From Rhizobium sp. WYCCWR10014 (GTDB taxonomy: Bacteria > Pseudomonadota > Alphaproteobacteria > Rhizobiales > Rhizobiaceae), in the NCBI RefSeq assembly GCF_001657485.1, contig NZ_LXFU01000046.1, positions 62,001 through 126,000 of the forward strand: a stretch of 64,000 nucleotides of DNA. Reading direction: 5' to 3'. Each line of letters starts with the position of its first letter. Within the stretch, counting starts at the first letter, position 1. The position numbers were made by a program, and so were the translations under genes. The notes beneath the pieces are model-generated. The model was not told the DNA's origin and searched no databases. It was given only the letters and a program-made list of their open reading frames with translations. This document shows, in pieces, positions 35,341 through 43,216 of the stretch.

Positions 35341-36531
35341 ATGACCACCATCTCCCATACAGGCACATCCGAGCCCATCAATTTCCTCTGGTTCATCCCG
35401 ACATCGGGTGATGGCACCTATCTCGGCTCCTCCGATCTCAACCGCGCGCCCGAGATCGGTTATCTCACGCAGATCGCCCAGGCCGTCGATAGGCTCGGCT
35501 ATTCCGGCGTGCTGCTGCCGACCGGGGTTGCCTGCGAAGAATCCTTCGTGACCGCCGCAGCCCTTGCCGCCAAGACCGAGAAGCTGCAGTTCCTGGTGGC
35601 GATCCGCCCCGGCACGGCATCGCCCGCCTATTACGCGCGTCTGGCGACGACGCTCGACCGCATCTCCAACGGCCGCCTGCTGCTCAATATCGTCGTCGGC
35701 GGCAGCCCGGCGGAGCTTGCCGGTGATGGCATCCATCTTGAGCATGACGAGCGCTACGCCCATGCCGAGGAGTTCTTCACCGTTTTCGAGGAGCTGCTGG
35801 AAAAGGGAACGGCAAGCTTCGACGGCAAATACATAAAGGCGACCAATGCGCGCCTCGGCTTCCCCTCGGTGCAGAACCCGCGCCCGCCGCTCTATTTCGG
35901 CGGCTCGTCGGATGCCGGTATCGATTTCTCCGTCGGCCGTGTCGACAAGTACCTGACCTGGGGCGAGCCGCCGGCACAGGTTGCCGAGAAGATCACCAAG
36001 GTGCGCAAGGCTGCCGGCGAACGCGGCCGCGAGGTGAGCTTCGGCATTCGTCTGCACTTCATCGTGCGCGAAACCGATGATGAAGCATGGGAGGCGGCCG
36101 AGCGGCTGATCCGTCATCTCGACGACGATACGATCCGCGAGGCGCAGGAGCGATTCGTCCACGAGTCCGACTCGGTTGGCCAGAAGCGCATGGCCGCCCT
36201 CCATGGCGGGCGCCGCGACAAGCTCGAAGTCTCCCCGAACCTCTGGGCCGGCGTCGGCCTGGTGCGCGCCGGCGCGGGCACGGCGCTGGTCGGCTCGGCG
36301 AAGACGGTGGCAGCGCGCCTTCGCGAGTATCAGGAGATCGGCATCGATACGGTGATCGGCTCCGGTTATCCGCATCTCGAAGAGGCCTATCGCGTCGCCG
36401 AACTGCTTTTCCCCGAACTCGGCATTACCCGCGAGCAGCAGCGCCTGGGCTTCAACAACGAGTTCGGCCGCAAGCAGGTCTTCGCAGGCGGCAGCCATGG
36501 CGGCAATCTGAAAGTCGTTTCCGGCTCCTGA
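35341..36531 (+). CDS. ssuD: FMNH2-dependent alkanesulfonate monooxygenase
   Basis: The 396-residue bacterial-luciferase-like enzyme splits alkanesulfonates into sulfite and an aldehyde using reduced FMN. Typical SsuD segments are INFLWFIPTSGDGTYLG, GVLLPTGVACEESFV, LNIVVGGSPAELAGDG, FGGSSDAGIDF and YLTWGEPP. AAAGGA precedes the ATG. No ssuE flavin reductase gene is present here, so reduced flavin must come from a reductase encoded elsewhere. Confidence 0.94.
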   Translation: MTTISHTGTSEPINFLWFIPTSGDGTYLGSSDLNRAPEIGYLTQIAQAVDRLGYSGVLLPTGVACEESFVTAAALAAKTEKLQFLVAIRPGTASPAYYARLATTLDRISNGRLLLNIVVGGSPAELAGDGIHLEHDERYAHAEEFFTVFEELLEKGTASFDGKYIKATNARLGFPSVQNPRPPLYFGGSSDAGIDFSVGRVDKYLTWGEPPAQVAEKITKVRKAAGERGREVSFGIRLHFIVRETDDEAWEAAERLIRHLDDDTIREAQERFVHESDSVGQKRMAALHGGRRDKLEVSPNLWAGVGLVRAGAGTALVGSAKTVAARLREYQEIGIDTVIGSGYPHLEEAYRVAELLFPELGITREQQRLGFNNEFGRKQVFAGGSHGGNLKVVSGS

Positions 36532-36554
36532 GCTCGAACAGAGCGTGACACCGT

Positions 36555-36576
36555 CGCAAGCCGTTCAAGGCTTGCG
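36555..36576 (+). promoter_or_regulatory. Hairpin between ssuD and ssuC
   Basis: CGCAAGCC and GGCTTGCG pair perfectly around GTTCAA. It may lower transporter expression relative to the monooxygenase. The sequence from 36561 also matches 22 of 26 bases at 44024-44049, so it may belong to a dispersed short repeat. Confidence 0.5.
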
Positions 36577-36609
36577 GCATCCTGCTTTCGATAAGTGCGA
36601 GGACAATGC

Positions 36610-37446
36610 ATGTCGACTTTCGATACTCCGTTTGTACGGTCTGTCGCTTCCGAAAAGGCCGGGAAGGCGGGTCTGCGCCTGCCGTTGCCCGGCCTGGAGA
36701 AGCTGACGCCTTACTTAGTGCCGGTGGCGATCGTGGCATTCTGGCAGCTTGCCTCCTCTGTCGGCTGGATCTCGTCGCGCATCATGCCGTCGCCGGCCGA
36801 TGTCGGCCTTGCCTTCTGGTCGACGACGGTTTCCGGCCAGTTGCCGAATGACGTGCTGGTCAGCGCCGGCCGCGCCTTTGCCGGCCTTCTCGTCGGCGGC
36901 TCGATCGGCTTCCTGCTCGGTATCGCCAATGGCGTGTCGCGTATGTCCGAGCAGCTGACGGATACGACGCTGCAGATGCTGCGCACCATTCCGCATCTGG
37001 CGATGATCCCGCTCGTCATCCTGTGGTTCGGGATCGGCGAGGAATCGAAGCTGTTTCTGACCTCGCTCGGCGTGCTCTTCCCGGTTTATCTCAACACCTA
37101 TCATGGGGTGCGCAATGTCGATCGCGATCTGATCGAGATGGGCAAGGTCTATGGCATGGGCAATTGGACGCTGTTCCGCAAGGTGATCTTTCCCGGCGCG
37201 CTGCCATCGATCTTCGTCGGCCTCAGGTATGCGCTGGGCATCATGTGGCTGACGCTGATCGTATCGGAATCGATCGCCGCATCCTCAGGCATCGGCCACA
37301 TGGCCAACAATGCCCGCGAATTCATGATGACTGACGTCGTCGTGCTCGCCCTCGTCATCTATGCCGTGCTCGGCAAGCTTGCGGATGTCATCGCCCGGGT
37401 GCTGGAGCGGCGGCTGCTCGCCTGGAACCCGGTCTATCAGAAATAG
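36610..37446 (+). CDS. ssuC: Aliphatic sulfonate ABC transporter permease
   Basis: The 278-residue inner-membrane protein has six hydrophobic segments and the SsuC/TauC-type loop (RDLIEMGKVYGMGNWTLFRKVIFPGALPSIF). It forms the channel for sulfonate import with SsuA and SsuB. The ATG after GAGGACAATGC was chosen; a GTG five codons earlier overlaps that ribosome site. Confidence 0.93.
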   Translation: MSTFDTPFVRSVASEKAGKAGLRLPLPGLEKLTPYLVPVAIVAFWQLASSVGWISSRIMPSPADVGLAFWSTTVSGQLPNDVLVSAGRAFAGLLVGGSIGFLLGIANGVSRMSEQLTDTTLQMLRTIPHLAMIPLVILWFGIGEESKLFLTSLGVLFPVYLNTYHGVRNVDRDLIEMGKVYGMGNWTLFRKVIFPGALPSIFVGLRYALGIMWLTLIVSESIAASSGIGHMANNAREFMMTDVVVLALVIYAVLGKLADVIARVLERRLLAWNPVYQK

Positions 37447-37456
37447 GAGAGACGCC

Positions 37457-38284
37457 ATGACATCGATCGCACATGAGCGTTTTCACGCCGTCGTCGAAGA
37501 GCCAGCTTATGCGCGCGAAAACGCGCCGGCAGTGGGCCGTAGTGCGCCCGCGGCGATCAGCCTGACGGGGCTTGAAAAGAGTTTTGGGGCCAACCGCGTG
37601 CTGCGCGGCATCAATCTGCATATTCCGGCCGGCCAGTTCGTCGCCGTGATCGGCAAGAGCGGCTGCGGCAAGAGCACGCTGCTGCGCATCCTGATGGGCC
37701 TCGACGAGCCGAGCGCCGGCGAGCTGCATTTCGAGGATGCCGACGGCGCGCGGGCGAGCCCGAACGCGCGCATCGTCTTTCAGGAGCCGCGGCTGCTGCC
37801 CTGGCTCAGTGTCGCAGACAATGTCGTCGTCGGGCTCGGCGACGGCATCGACAGCCGGGCGGCGGCAAAGGCGGCCGATGCCGTGCTTGCCGAAGTCCAG
37901 CTTGGCGAAAAGACCGGGGAATGGCCGGCGCGGCTTTCCGGCGGGCAACGGCAGCGCGTGGCGCTGGCGCGGGCGCTGGTCAGCCGGCCAGGCGTGCTGG
38001 CGCTCGACGAACCGCTCGGCGCCCTCGATGCGCTGACGCGAATCAGCATGCAGGAACTCATCAACCGTGTCTGGCGCGAACTCGGCTTCACCGCCGTGCT
38101 CGTCACCCATGACGTCAGCGAGGCGGTGCATCTCGCCGACCGGGTCATCGTGCTCGACGAGGGTCGGATCGCACTCGATCTTGCCATTCCCTATCCGCGT
38201 CCGCGCCGGCACGGCCATCCTGGCCTCGCCGAGCTGGAAGGCCGGCTGCTTGCCGCGATTCTCGGCACCGACGGCGGCCATTGA
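37457..38284 (+). CDS. ssuB: Aliphatic sulfonate ABC transporter ATP-binding protein
   Basis: The 275-residue ATPase has Walker A GKSGCGKST, Q-loop VFQEPRLLPWLSV, signature LSGGQRQRV and Walker B VLALDEPLGALDALTR, with the switch His in LVTHDVSEAVHLADR. The 35-residue N-terminal extension before ISLTGLEKSFGANRVL is typical of SsuB. A ribosome site AGGAGAG precedes the ATG. Confidence 0.94.
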   Translation: MTSIAHERFHAVVEEPAYARENAPAVGRSAPAAISLTGLEKSFGANRVLRGINLHIPAGQFVAVIGKSGCGKSTLLRILMGLDEPSAGELHFEDADGARASPNARIVFQEPRLLPWLSVADNVVVGLGDGIDSRAAAKAADAVLAEVQLGEKTGEWPARLSGGQRQRVALARALVSRPGVLALDEPLGALDALTRISMQELINRVWRELGFTAVLVTHDVSEAVHLADRVIVLDEGRIALDLAIPYPRPRRHGHPGLAELEGRLLAAILGTDGGH

Positions 38285-38367
38285 TCCCAGGGCTAATCGC
38301 GACGCTGCATGACCTCGGCATGGGCGAGGCGTGTCGATGGGGGCATGCATGCCCAATGGCGAAAATG

Positions 38368-38385
38368 CATAGCCGCTTGGGTATG
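38368..38385. promoter_or_regulatory. ArsR operator candidate, dyad 1
   Basis: CATAGCCGCTTGGGTATG is an 18-base imperfect palindrome (CATAGCC, four bases, GGGTATG). It is the most distant of three similar dyads before the ArsR gene, about 140 bases upstream of its ATG. The perfect 14-base palindrome GGGCATGCATGCCC lies just to its left at 38341-38354. Confidence 0.55.
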
Positions 38386-38460
38386 TGAAATTCAGCCGCT
38401 TCTCCGCGCTGCCACACGCGCTAAATCAAACAATATTCTCTCGAGTTGTTTTACGTCCAG

Positions 38461-38490
38461 CTTGACTCACTCATACCTCCATGGCTATAC
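38461..38490 (+). promoter_or_regulatory. Near-consensus alphaproteobacterial promoter of the ArsR operon
   Basis: CTTGAC (-35) and CTATAC (-10) are separated by 18 bases, close to the rhizobial sigma-70 consensus CTTGAC-N17-CTATAT. Dyad 2 occupies the spacer and most of the -10 box, so bound ArsR would block RNA polymerase. Confidence 0.7.
38472..38489. promoter_or_regulatory. ArsR operator candidate, dyad 2
   Basis: CATACCTCCATGGCTATA has the same half-site layout (CATACC and, inverted, TATAGCC) as the other two dyads and lies across the spacer and -10 region of the promoter. Confidence 0.6.
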
Positions 38491-38497
38491 GTCAATC

Positions 38498-38515
38498 CAT
38501 AGCCAACGGGGTATG
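38498..38515. promoter_or_regulatory. ArsR operator candidate, dyad 3
   Basis: CATAGCCAACGGGGTATG is the most symmetric of the three dyads and ends eight bases before the ArsR start codon, overlapping the expected ribosome-binding region. Its centre is 26 bases from that of dyad 2. Confidence 0.6.
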
Positions 38516-38523
38516 GATTGTAG

Positions 38524-38847
38524 ATGTCGGACACCCAAGACGTGCTCTTCAGAACGCTCGCCGATCCGACCCGGAGGGCTCTTTTCGAACGGCTGTGCCG
38601 CGAAGGAGAGAAGACGGTCGGGGCTCTGACGGCTCGGGCCGGGGTCTCGCAACCAGTCGTCTCGAAACATCTCGGAATCCTGAAGCAGGCCGGATTGGTC
38701 CGCGACCGCCATGAAGGTCGCCAGACCCACTATAGCGCCCAGCTCGGTGCGCTGGCGCCGCTGGTCGACTGGACAAGTGAGATGGCGGGCTTCTGGCAAA
38801 ATCGGTTCGACCAGCTGGAAGATCTACTGAAAAGGATGGACCAATGA
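38524..38847 (+). CDS. ArsR-family transcriptional regulator
   Basis: The 107-residue winged-helix protein (FRTLADPTRRALFERLCREG, VSQPVVSKHLGILKQAGLVRD) belongs to the ArsR branch usually paired with SRPBCC proteins. No metal-binding cysteine motif is present. It probably represses its own operon through the dyads in its promoter. Its end overlaps the SRPBCC gene by four bases. Confidence 0.92.
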   Translation: MSDTQDVLFRTLADPTRRALFERLCREGEKTVGALTARAGVSQPVVSKHLGILKQAGLVRDRHEGRQTHYSAQLGALAPLVDWTSEMAGFWQNRFDQLEDLLKRMDQ

Positions 38848-39242
38848 ACGAAACCCGTTCCGTCATCGTCGAACGAGAGATCCCTTTTCCGCCGGAAAAG
38901 ATCTGGCGCGCGCTCACCCAACCGCATCTGATCGCGGACTGGCTGATGAAGAACGATTTCGTGCCGGTCGTGGATCACCGTTTCAAGCTGAGCGCAGATT
39001 GGGGCTCCGTCGACTGCCAGGTCCTGGAAGTCGAGCCGAACAAAACCCTGTCTTATACCTGGGCTGCCTATGATCTCGTGAGCATCGTCACCTGGACTCT
39101 CACGCCCACGGGCGCGGGCACGCAACTGCGTATGGAGCAATCGGGCTTCCGACCGGATCAGCGTCAGGCCTACGGGGGCGCCAGGAGCGGGTGGGAGCGG
39201 TTCTTTGCAAATCTCGAGCAGGTCCTGGCGCGGATAGAGTGA
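38844..39242 (+). CDS. SRPBCC (AHSA1-like) ligand-binding protein
   Basis: The 132-residue protein has the Aha1/START-like fold seen in SRPBCC domains (IVEREIPFPPEKIWRALTQP, WLMKNDFVP, LSYTWAAYD, GWERFFANLEQVL). Such proteins bind hydrophobic ligands and are often encoded with ArsR regulators; they may deliver or buffer the signal molecule. ATGA coupling to the regulator gene shows one unit. Confidence 0.9.
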   Translation: MNETRSVIVEREIPFPPEKIWRALTQPHLIADWLMKNDFVPVVDHRFKLSADWGSVDCQVLEVEPNKTLSYTWAAYDLVSIVTWTLTPTGAGTQLRMEQSGFRPDQRQAYGGARSGWERFFANLEQVLARIE

Positions 39243-39300
39243 GACCGCTGCCAAAACGGATCACGTCATCGGCTTCGGCTCGTTTTCGCAGGAGGTTCCC

Positions 39301-39522
39301 TTGAATTGGAATAACTGGCTTCGGCAAATCCACCGCTGGCTGTCCATTGCCTTTACGCTGGCCGTCATAATTAATATCATCGCGATGGTGCAGGAGAAAT
39401 CATCGGTCTGGGCGGGCCTCATGGCGCTGCTGCCGCTGACCTTGCTGCTGCTCACCGGTCTCTACTTGTTCGCGCTGCCATATGCCACCAGGTGGCGCGG
39501 CGCAGGACGCAGCGGAGGGTAG
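39301..39522 (+). CDS. Small two-helix membrane protein
   Basis: The 73-residue protein has two hydrophobic segments (about residues 14-28 and 38-60) after a short amphipathic start MNWNNWLRQIHRWLS. The TTG start is supported by AGGAGG at five-base spacing. No family could be named. It lies between the SRPBCC and DUF1801 genes in the same direction and is probably in the same operon. Confidence 0.7.
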   Translation: MNWNNWLRQIHRWLSIAFTLAVIINIIAMVQEKSSVWAGLMALLPLTLLLLTGLYLFALPYATRWRGAGRSGG

Positions 39523-39533
39523 GAGTGAAGGCA

Positions 39534-40004
39534 ATGTCCGGGAAGACATCCAAGACCGCAGCAAAGGTCACAAAGAAGACAGCCGCCAAGCCTGATACCG
39601 CGGAGCCGGTCCTTCTCTCGGGCGGCAACCCTCAGATCGCCAAGGGTTACGGCGACGCTCCCGTGCAAGCCTATATCGCCGCCATGCCCGGCTGGAAGAG
39701 TGACGTCGGGCATCGCCTCGATGCGCTCATCACCCGCACGGTGCCCGGGGTGTATAAGGCTGTGAAATGGAACTCGCCCCTCTACGGCATCGAAGGGCAG
39801 GGCTGGTTCCTCGGTGTCCATTGCTTCGCGAAATATATCAAGGTTGCTTTCTTCCGCGGCACGTCGCTCAGCCCCATCCCGCCCGGCGAGTCCAAACAAA
39901 AGGAAGTGCGTTACTTCCACATCCATGAAGAAGACCAACTCGACGAGGCTCAGCTCGCCGCCTGGGTGGAACAGGCCAGCCAATTGCCCGGCGAACGAAT
40001 GTGA
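39534..40004 (+). CDS. DUF1801 family protein 1
   Basis: The 156-residue protein begins with a Lys/Thr-rich basic tail (about 20 residues) and then has the DUF1801/YdhG-like fold (VQAYIAAMPGWKSDVGHRLD, VKWNSPLYGIEGQGWFLGVH, YIKVAFFRGTSLSPIPPG, YFHIHEEDQLDEAQLAAWV). The function is unknown; a lipid- or ligand-handling role is often suggested. It belongs with a second DUF1801 gene behind it. A GTG three codons earlier is an alternative start. Confidence 0.85.
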   Translation: MSGKTSKTAAKVTKKTAAKPDTAEPVLLSGGNPQIAKGYGDAPVQAYIAAMPGWKSDVGHRLDALITRTVPGVYKAVKWNSPLYGIEGQGWFLGVHCFAKYIKVAFFRGTSLSPIPPGESKQKEVRYFHIHEEDQLDEAQLAAWVEQASQLPGERM

Positions 40005-40016
40005 ACGGACACTAGC

Positions 40017-40079
40017 ACGATGCGTAGATTCAAAGCGTTTGAGCGTCCTTGTGCGTCCGAAAGGACGTACGCGCTCTAG
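40017..40079. repeat. Dispersed palindromic repeat, copy A
   Basis: ACGATGCGTAGATTCAAAGC continues into GAGCGTCC, GTGCGTCCGAAAGGAC and GCGCTCTAG. A near-identical copy lies at 51008 on the same strand. The right half is self-complementary (GAGCG...CGCTC), so RNA from it would fold into a hairpin. It fills the gap between the two DUF1801 genes. Confidence 0.75.
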
Positions 40080-40114
40080 GCCATCAGCACTTAAGGGATG
40101 GAGGGGAGATATCG

Positions 40115-40582
40115 ATGAGGAAAGCCATGGCAACCCTCAAGAAGAGCGGCTCCAGCGAAGAGAAGGACGGAGACTCTCCTTCTCGTTTGATCGATGCGAG
40201 AATCGAGGAGTTGAGCGATTGGCGCGGCAAGACGCTCGCTCGGGTCCGAACTCTCATCAGGCAGGCCGAGCCCGACGTGGTCGAGGAATGGAAGTGGAGA
40301 GGCGTTCCGGTGTGGGAGCACGCCGGGATCATCTGCACCGGCGAGGCCTACAAAAGCGTGGTGAAACTGACCTTCGCCAAGGGCGCCTCGCTGGAGGACC
40401 CTTCAGGTCTTTTCAACTCCAGCCTTGACGGCAATACCAGGCGCGCCATCGATTTCCACGAAGGCGACGAGATCGACGAGGAGGCGTTGAAGGCGCTCAT
40501 TCGCGGTGCTGTCGCACTCAACACTTCAAAGCGGGCCGCCGCACGTTCTGCCGGCTCGCGGAAGAAACCAAGCAGCGCTTGA
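40115..40582 (+). CDS. DUF1801 family protein 2
   Basis: The 155-residue protein shares the DUF1801 layout with the preceding gene (IDARIEELSDWRGKTLARVR, EEWKWRGVPVWEHAGIICTG, VKLTFAKGASLEDPSGLFNS, ALIRGAVALN) and ends in a Lys/Arg/Ser-rich tail. GAGGGGAG precedes the ATG. The DGNTRRAIDFHEGDEID segment is typical of the subfamily. Function unknown; possibly co-regulated with the upstream ArsR set. Confidence 0.85.
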   Translation: MRKAMATLKKSGSSEEKDGDSPSRLIDARIEELSDWRGKTLARVRTLIRQAEPDVVEEWKWRGVPVWEHAGIICTGEAYKSVVKLTFAKGASLEDPSGLFNSSLDGNTRRAIDFHEGDEIDEEALKALIRGAVALNTSKRAAARSAGSRKKPSSA

Positions 40583-40658
40583 GGCTTGGCTTATTTCGCC
40601 TGAAACGCGTCGCGTCAAACTTGTCATGCGAGGCGATTTGGTTTTGCGCGACATGCGA

Positions 40659-41135
40659 TCAGTGGATCGGGCTTTCCTCGCGCTCGAGGAAGAGTTCCAG
40701 AGTGTCCAGGCCGATCTCGGTGCCCTGGAGGCGGGCGCCGTTATCGGCGTAGCCGTCGAGGAAGACCACCTGTTCGGTAAAGACCATTTTCGTGCCGCCG
40801 GGTGCGGCTTCGAAGGCAACGGTTGCGAGCGACACGGAGATGCGGCTTTCCCCAAGCTTCATCTCATAGGCATAGATGATGCGGGCATCGGGCACGATAT
40901 CGATGTAATGGGCGTCATAGGCGTGGAGAAGGCCGTCAGTATCGGCGACGTAGTTCCTTTCCGCGCCACCGGGGCGGAAATCGAGCCCGTAGTCCAGCGG
41001 CACCCACTCGCCATGGCAGGCGAACCATTGCCGTTTGGATTCCGGTGTTGACCAGGCGCGGAAGGCGCGGGAAATCGGCGCCTTGAGATGGCGTTCGATG
41101 ACGAGAGTGACGTGTTCGGCGGATCGTGTCGTCAT
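40659..41135 (-). CDS. SRPBCC (AHSA1-like) family protein
   Basis: The 158-residue protein matches the polyketide-cyclase/Aha1-like group (VTLVIERHLKAPISRAFRAW, ESKRQWFACHGEWVPLDYGL, DFRPGGAERNYV, FTEQVVFLDGYADNGARLQG, GLDTLELFLERE). It starts inside the end of the upstream ArsR gene (ATGA) and is the last gene of the GST-ArsR-SRPBCC unit. A ligand-binding role is likely; the ligand is unknown. Confidence 0.92.
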   Translation of the reverse strand: MTTRSAEHVTLVIERHLKAPISRAFRAWSTPESKRQWFACHGEWVPLDYGLDFRPGGAERNYVADTDGLLHAYDAHYIDIVPDARIIYAYEMKLGESRISVSLATVAFEAAPGGTKMVFTEQVVFLDGYADNGARLQGTEIGLDTLELFLEREESPIH

Positions 41136-41473
41136 TCGGGAAGGGTCTCCGTTTCATTGGCGAGAAAGTGGTCCAGCCTGTCGAAGGTGGTCGTCCATTG
41201 GATCTTCCGCTGTTCCACCCAGCGCTCGACGGCGGCAAGCGCGTCCTGCTGCAAGCGGTAGGTTCGCACCCGGCCGGATTTTTCGGAGAGCACGAGGCCG
41301 CTCTCCTCCAGCACCTGCAGATGTTTCATCACCGTCGGCAAGGCAACCGCGAGCGGTGCGGCCAGCTCGGTGACGGAGGCCGGGCCGCGGCCGAGGCGAT
41401 CGATCATGCCGCGGCGACTGCGATCGGAAAGCGCATGGAACATGCGGTCGAGATTCGCCTGGCTTTCGATCAT
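41132..41473 (-). CDS. ArsR-family transcriptional regulator
   Basis: The 113-residue winged-helix protein (LDRMFHALSDRSRRGMIDRL, VTELAAPLAVALPTVMKHLQVLEESGLV) is the usual ArsR partner of SRPBCC genes. The start MIESQANLD overlaps the end of the GST gene by four bases, and its own end overlaps the SRPBCC gene by four, so the three are tightly coupled. The longer open frame upstream is out-of-frame GST sequence. Confidence 0.92.
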   Translation of the reverse strand: MIESQANLDRMFHALSDRSRRGMIDRLGRGPASVTELAAPLAVALPTVMKHLQVLEESGLVLSEKSGRVRTYRLQQDALAAVERWVEQRKIQWTTTFDRLDHFLANETETLPE

Positions 41474-42156
41474 CCCGCCGCATCCCGGAAGCGGGCCGGC
41501 AGCCTCTCTTTGTAGGGATAGAACTTGAAGTAGGGGCGGGCCTCTTCCAGCGCCCTTGCAAAGGACGGGCGCGCCAGCAGCCGATCGTAATATGCGCGAA
41601 GGTTCGGCCGTTCCGGAGTGAAGGGGATCAGCGTCTCGGCATAGAAAAGCGCGGGGGCGGCGGCGCAATCGGCCATGGTGAAGCCGTCACCTGATATCCA
41701 TTGCTTGTCGGCGAGCTGCTTTTCGATCATCGCATAGGCGGTTGCGAGCGTCGCCTTCGCGGCGGCCACCTCGATTTCGTCCGCCGTGCCCTCGGGGCGT
41801 CGGCGATTGCTGACGATGGTCTGCATCGGCGCCTGGACATAGTGGTCGAAAAAGCGGTCCCAGAGGCGAACCTGCAGCGCTCGGTCGATCTCCAGCGGCA
41901 GCAGGCGAACGGGGCCGGGATAATACTGCTCGAGATATTCGATGATGATCGATGTCTCGGGAATGGTGCTCTCGCGCGCCTCGTCCCGCAGCAGCGGCAT
42001 CTTGCCGATCGGCCAGAAGCGAAAGAGATCGGCGCGCGAGCTTTCGTCGGAAAGATCGACGATGCGATTCTCGAAGGGAGTGCCGTTTTCATAAAGCGCG
42101 ATCAGCACTTTGTGGCAGAAAGAGGCGAGCGGATGCCCATAGAGCACGAGCGACAT
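41470..42156 (-). CDS. Glutathione S-transferase family protein
   Basis: The 228-residue protein has the thioredoxin-like N-terminal domain (LVLYGHPLASFCHKVLIALY, GKMPLLRDEARESTIPETSI with the glutathione-binding Pro and Glu-Thr-Ser) and the helical C-terminal domain (GDGFTMADCAAAPALF). It would conjugate or reduce a hydrophobic or electrophilic compound. It leads the operon with ArsR and SRPBCC genes, suggesting an inducible response to such a compound. Confidence 0.92.
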   Translation of the reverse strand: MSLVLYGHPLASFCHKVLIALYENGTPFENRIVDLSDESSRADLFRFWPIGKMPLLRDEARESTIPETSIIIEYLEQYYPGPVRLLPLEIDRALQVRLWDRFFDHYVQAPMQTIVSNRRRPEGTADEIEVAAAKATLATAYAMIEKQLADKQWISGDGFTMADCAAAPALFYAETLIPFTPERPNLRAYYDRLLARPSFARALEEARPYFKFYPYKERLPARFRDAAG

Positions 42157-42177
42157 GCGGCGACCTTTCTATCGTTG

Positions 42178-42192
42178 CGGTAAACTTTACCG
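42178..42192. promoter_or_regulatory. Palindrome upstream of the GST operon
   Basis: CGGTAAACTTTACCG is a perfect palindrome with seven-base arms around one central base, 22 bases before the GST start codon. It is a good candidate operator for the ArsR regulator of this unit. A second inverted repeat, CGTGACGCATCACG (42211-42224), lies just beyond it. Confidence 0.55.
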
Positions 42193-42283
42193 ATCGACTA
42201 ACTATCAGGTCGTGACGCATCACGCAATAAATACTTCGCCAACCGTGCAAGTATTCCGCCAGCCAATATATCAGGTGTTGGCG

Positions 42284-43102
42284 TCAGCCATCATACCGGG
42301 CGATCACCAGATGGCCTGGTGTCGGCTGGCCGTTTTCCATGCGCACGTTGATATCCGATATCTCGATGAGTTCGAAGCCGGTGGCCGTCAGGCGTTCTCT
42401 GACATAGGCGTCGGCATGGGCGAAGCGCTGGTGTGGGCCGACCATGTAGGCGCGGCCGGCGAGTATTTCCTCGGGCAGGGTTTCAGAGGAGAAGATGAAC
42501 AGGCCGCCCAGCGTCAGGTTCTCGGCGGCGCCGAAGAACAGCGGTTCGAGCGCGCCGAGATAGGGCAGCACGTCGGTGGCGGCGATGATGTCGAAGGCTT
42601 CCTCGTCGTTGTCGTCTAGGAAATCCTCGACCTCGGCGACGAAGAGCGTCTCGTAAAGATCCTTCTCATGGGCAATCTCGACCATCTTCTCCGATATATC
42701 GATGCCGGTCATATCAGCGCAGAGGTCGCGCAGCGCGCCGCCGGTGAGGCCCGTGCCGCAGCCGAGATCGAGCAGCCGCTTGAACGGTCCGAGCTTCAGC
42801 GCCTGCAGGCGTTGGCGCACCAGCATCGGCACGTGATAGCCAAGCTGCTCGACGAGCACGTCCTCGAAAACCTCGGCATGCTGGTCGAACAAGGTCTCGA
42901 CATAGGCGTCGGGCGCCTTGACCGGCGTTTCGCCGCGGCCCATCGCGGCAATGCGCACGGCCGCACCGCCGTGATCGTCGGGATCGAGTGCCAAGACTTC
43001 CTCATAGGCTGCAACGGCGGCGTCGACATCGCCGGCCTTTTCCAGCGCCAGCGCGCGGTTATAGGCCTCGCCAAGAGCTTCTTCGTCGATCTTCTTTGCC
43101 AT
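42284..43102 (-). CDS. TPR-containing SAM-dependent methyltransferase
   Basis: The 272-residue protein has an N-terminal tetratricopeptide repeat (LGEAYNRALALEKAGDVDAA, AAYEEVLALDPDD, about residues 8-42) and a class I methyltransferase domain with motif I LLDLGCGTGLTGGALRD and a DMTGIDISEKMVEIA motif. This pairing occurs in small-molecule or protein methyltransferases of rhizobia; the substrate is unknown. The start MAKKIDEE was preferred to an ATG 20 codons earlier. Confidence 0.88.
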   Translation of the reverse strand: MAKKIDEEALGEAYNRALALEKAGDVDAAVAAYEEVLALDPDDHGGAAVRIAAMGRGETPVKAPDAYVETLFDQHAEVFEDVLVEQLGYHVPMLVRQRLQALKLGPFKRLLDLGCGTGLTGGALRDLCADMTGIDISEKMVEIAHEKDLYETLFVAEVEDFLDDNDEEAFDIIAATDVLPYLGALEPLFFGAAENLTLGGLFIFSSETLPEEILAGRAYMVGPHQRFAHADAYVRERLTATGFELIEISDINVRMENGQPTPGHLVIARYDG

Positions 43103-43216
43103 CGCAGTCCATCGTCCTTTTGTTTCAGGCATGCGTCTAAGGCGGCTTTCGATGTTTTGCAATGGCGCGATTACGGGCGCAGAATGGCCGAAAAGAAGAC
43201 CAAGGGAGGAAAGGCC

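Noticed and set aside
38341..38354. GGGCATGCATGCCC as a fourth ArsR operator
   Set aside because: It is a perfect palindrome but shares no half-site with the three CATASCC dyads, so it was not grouped with them.
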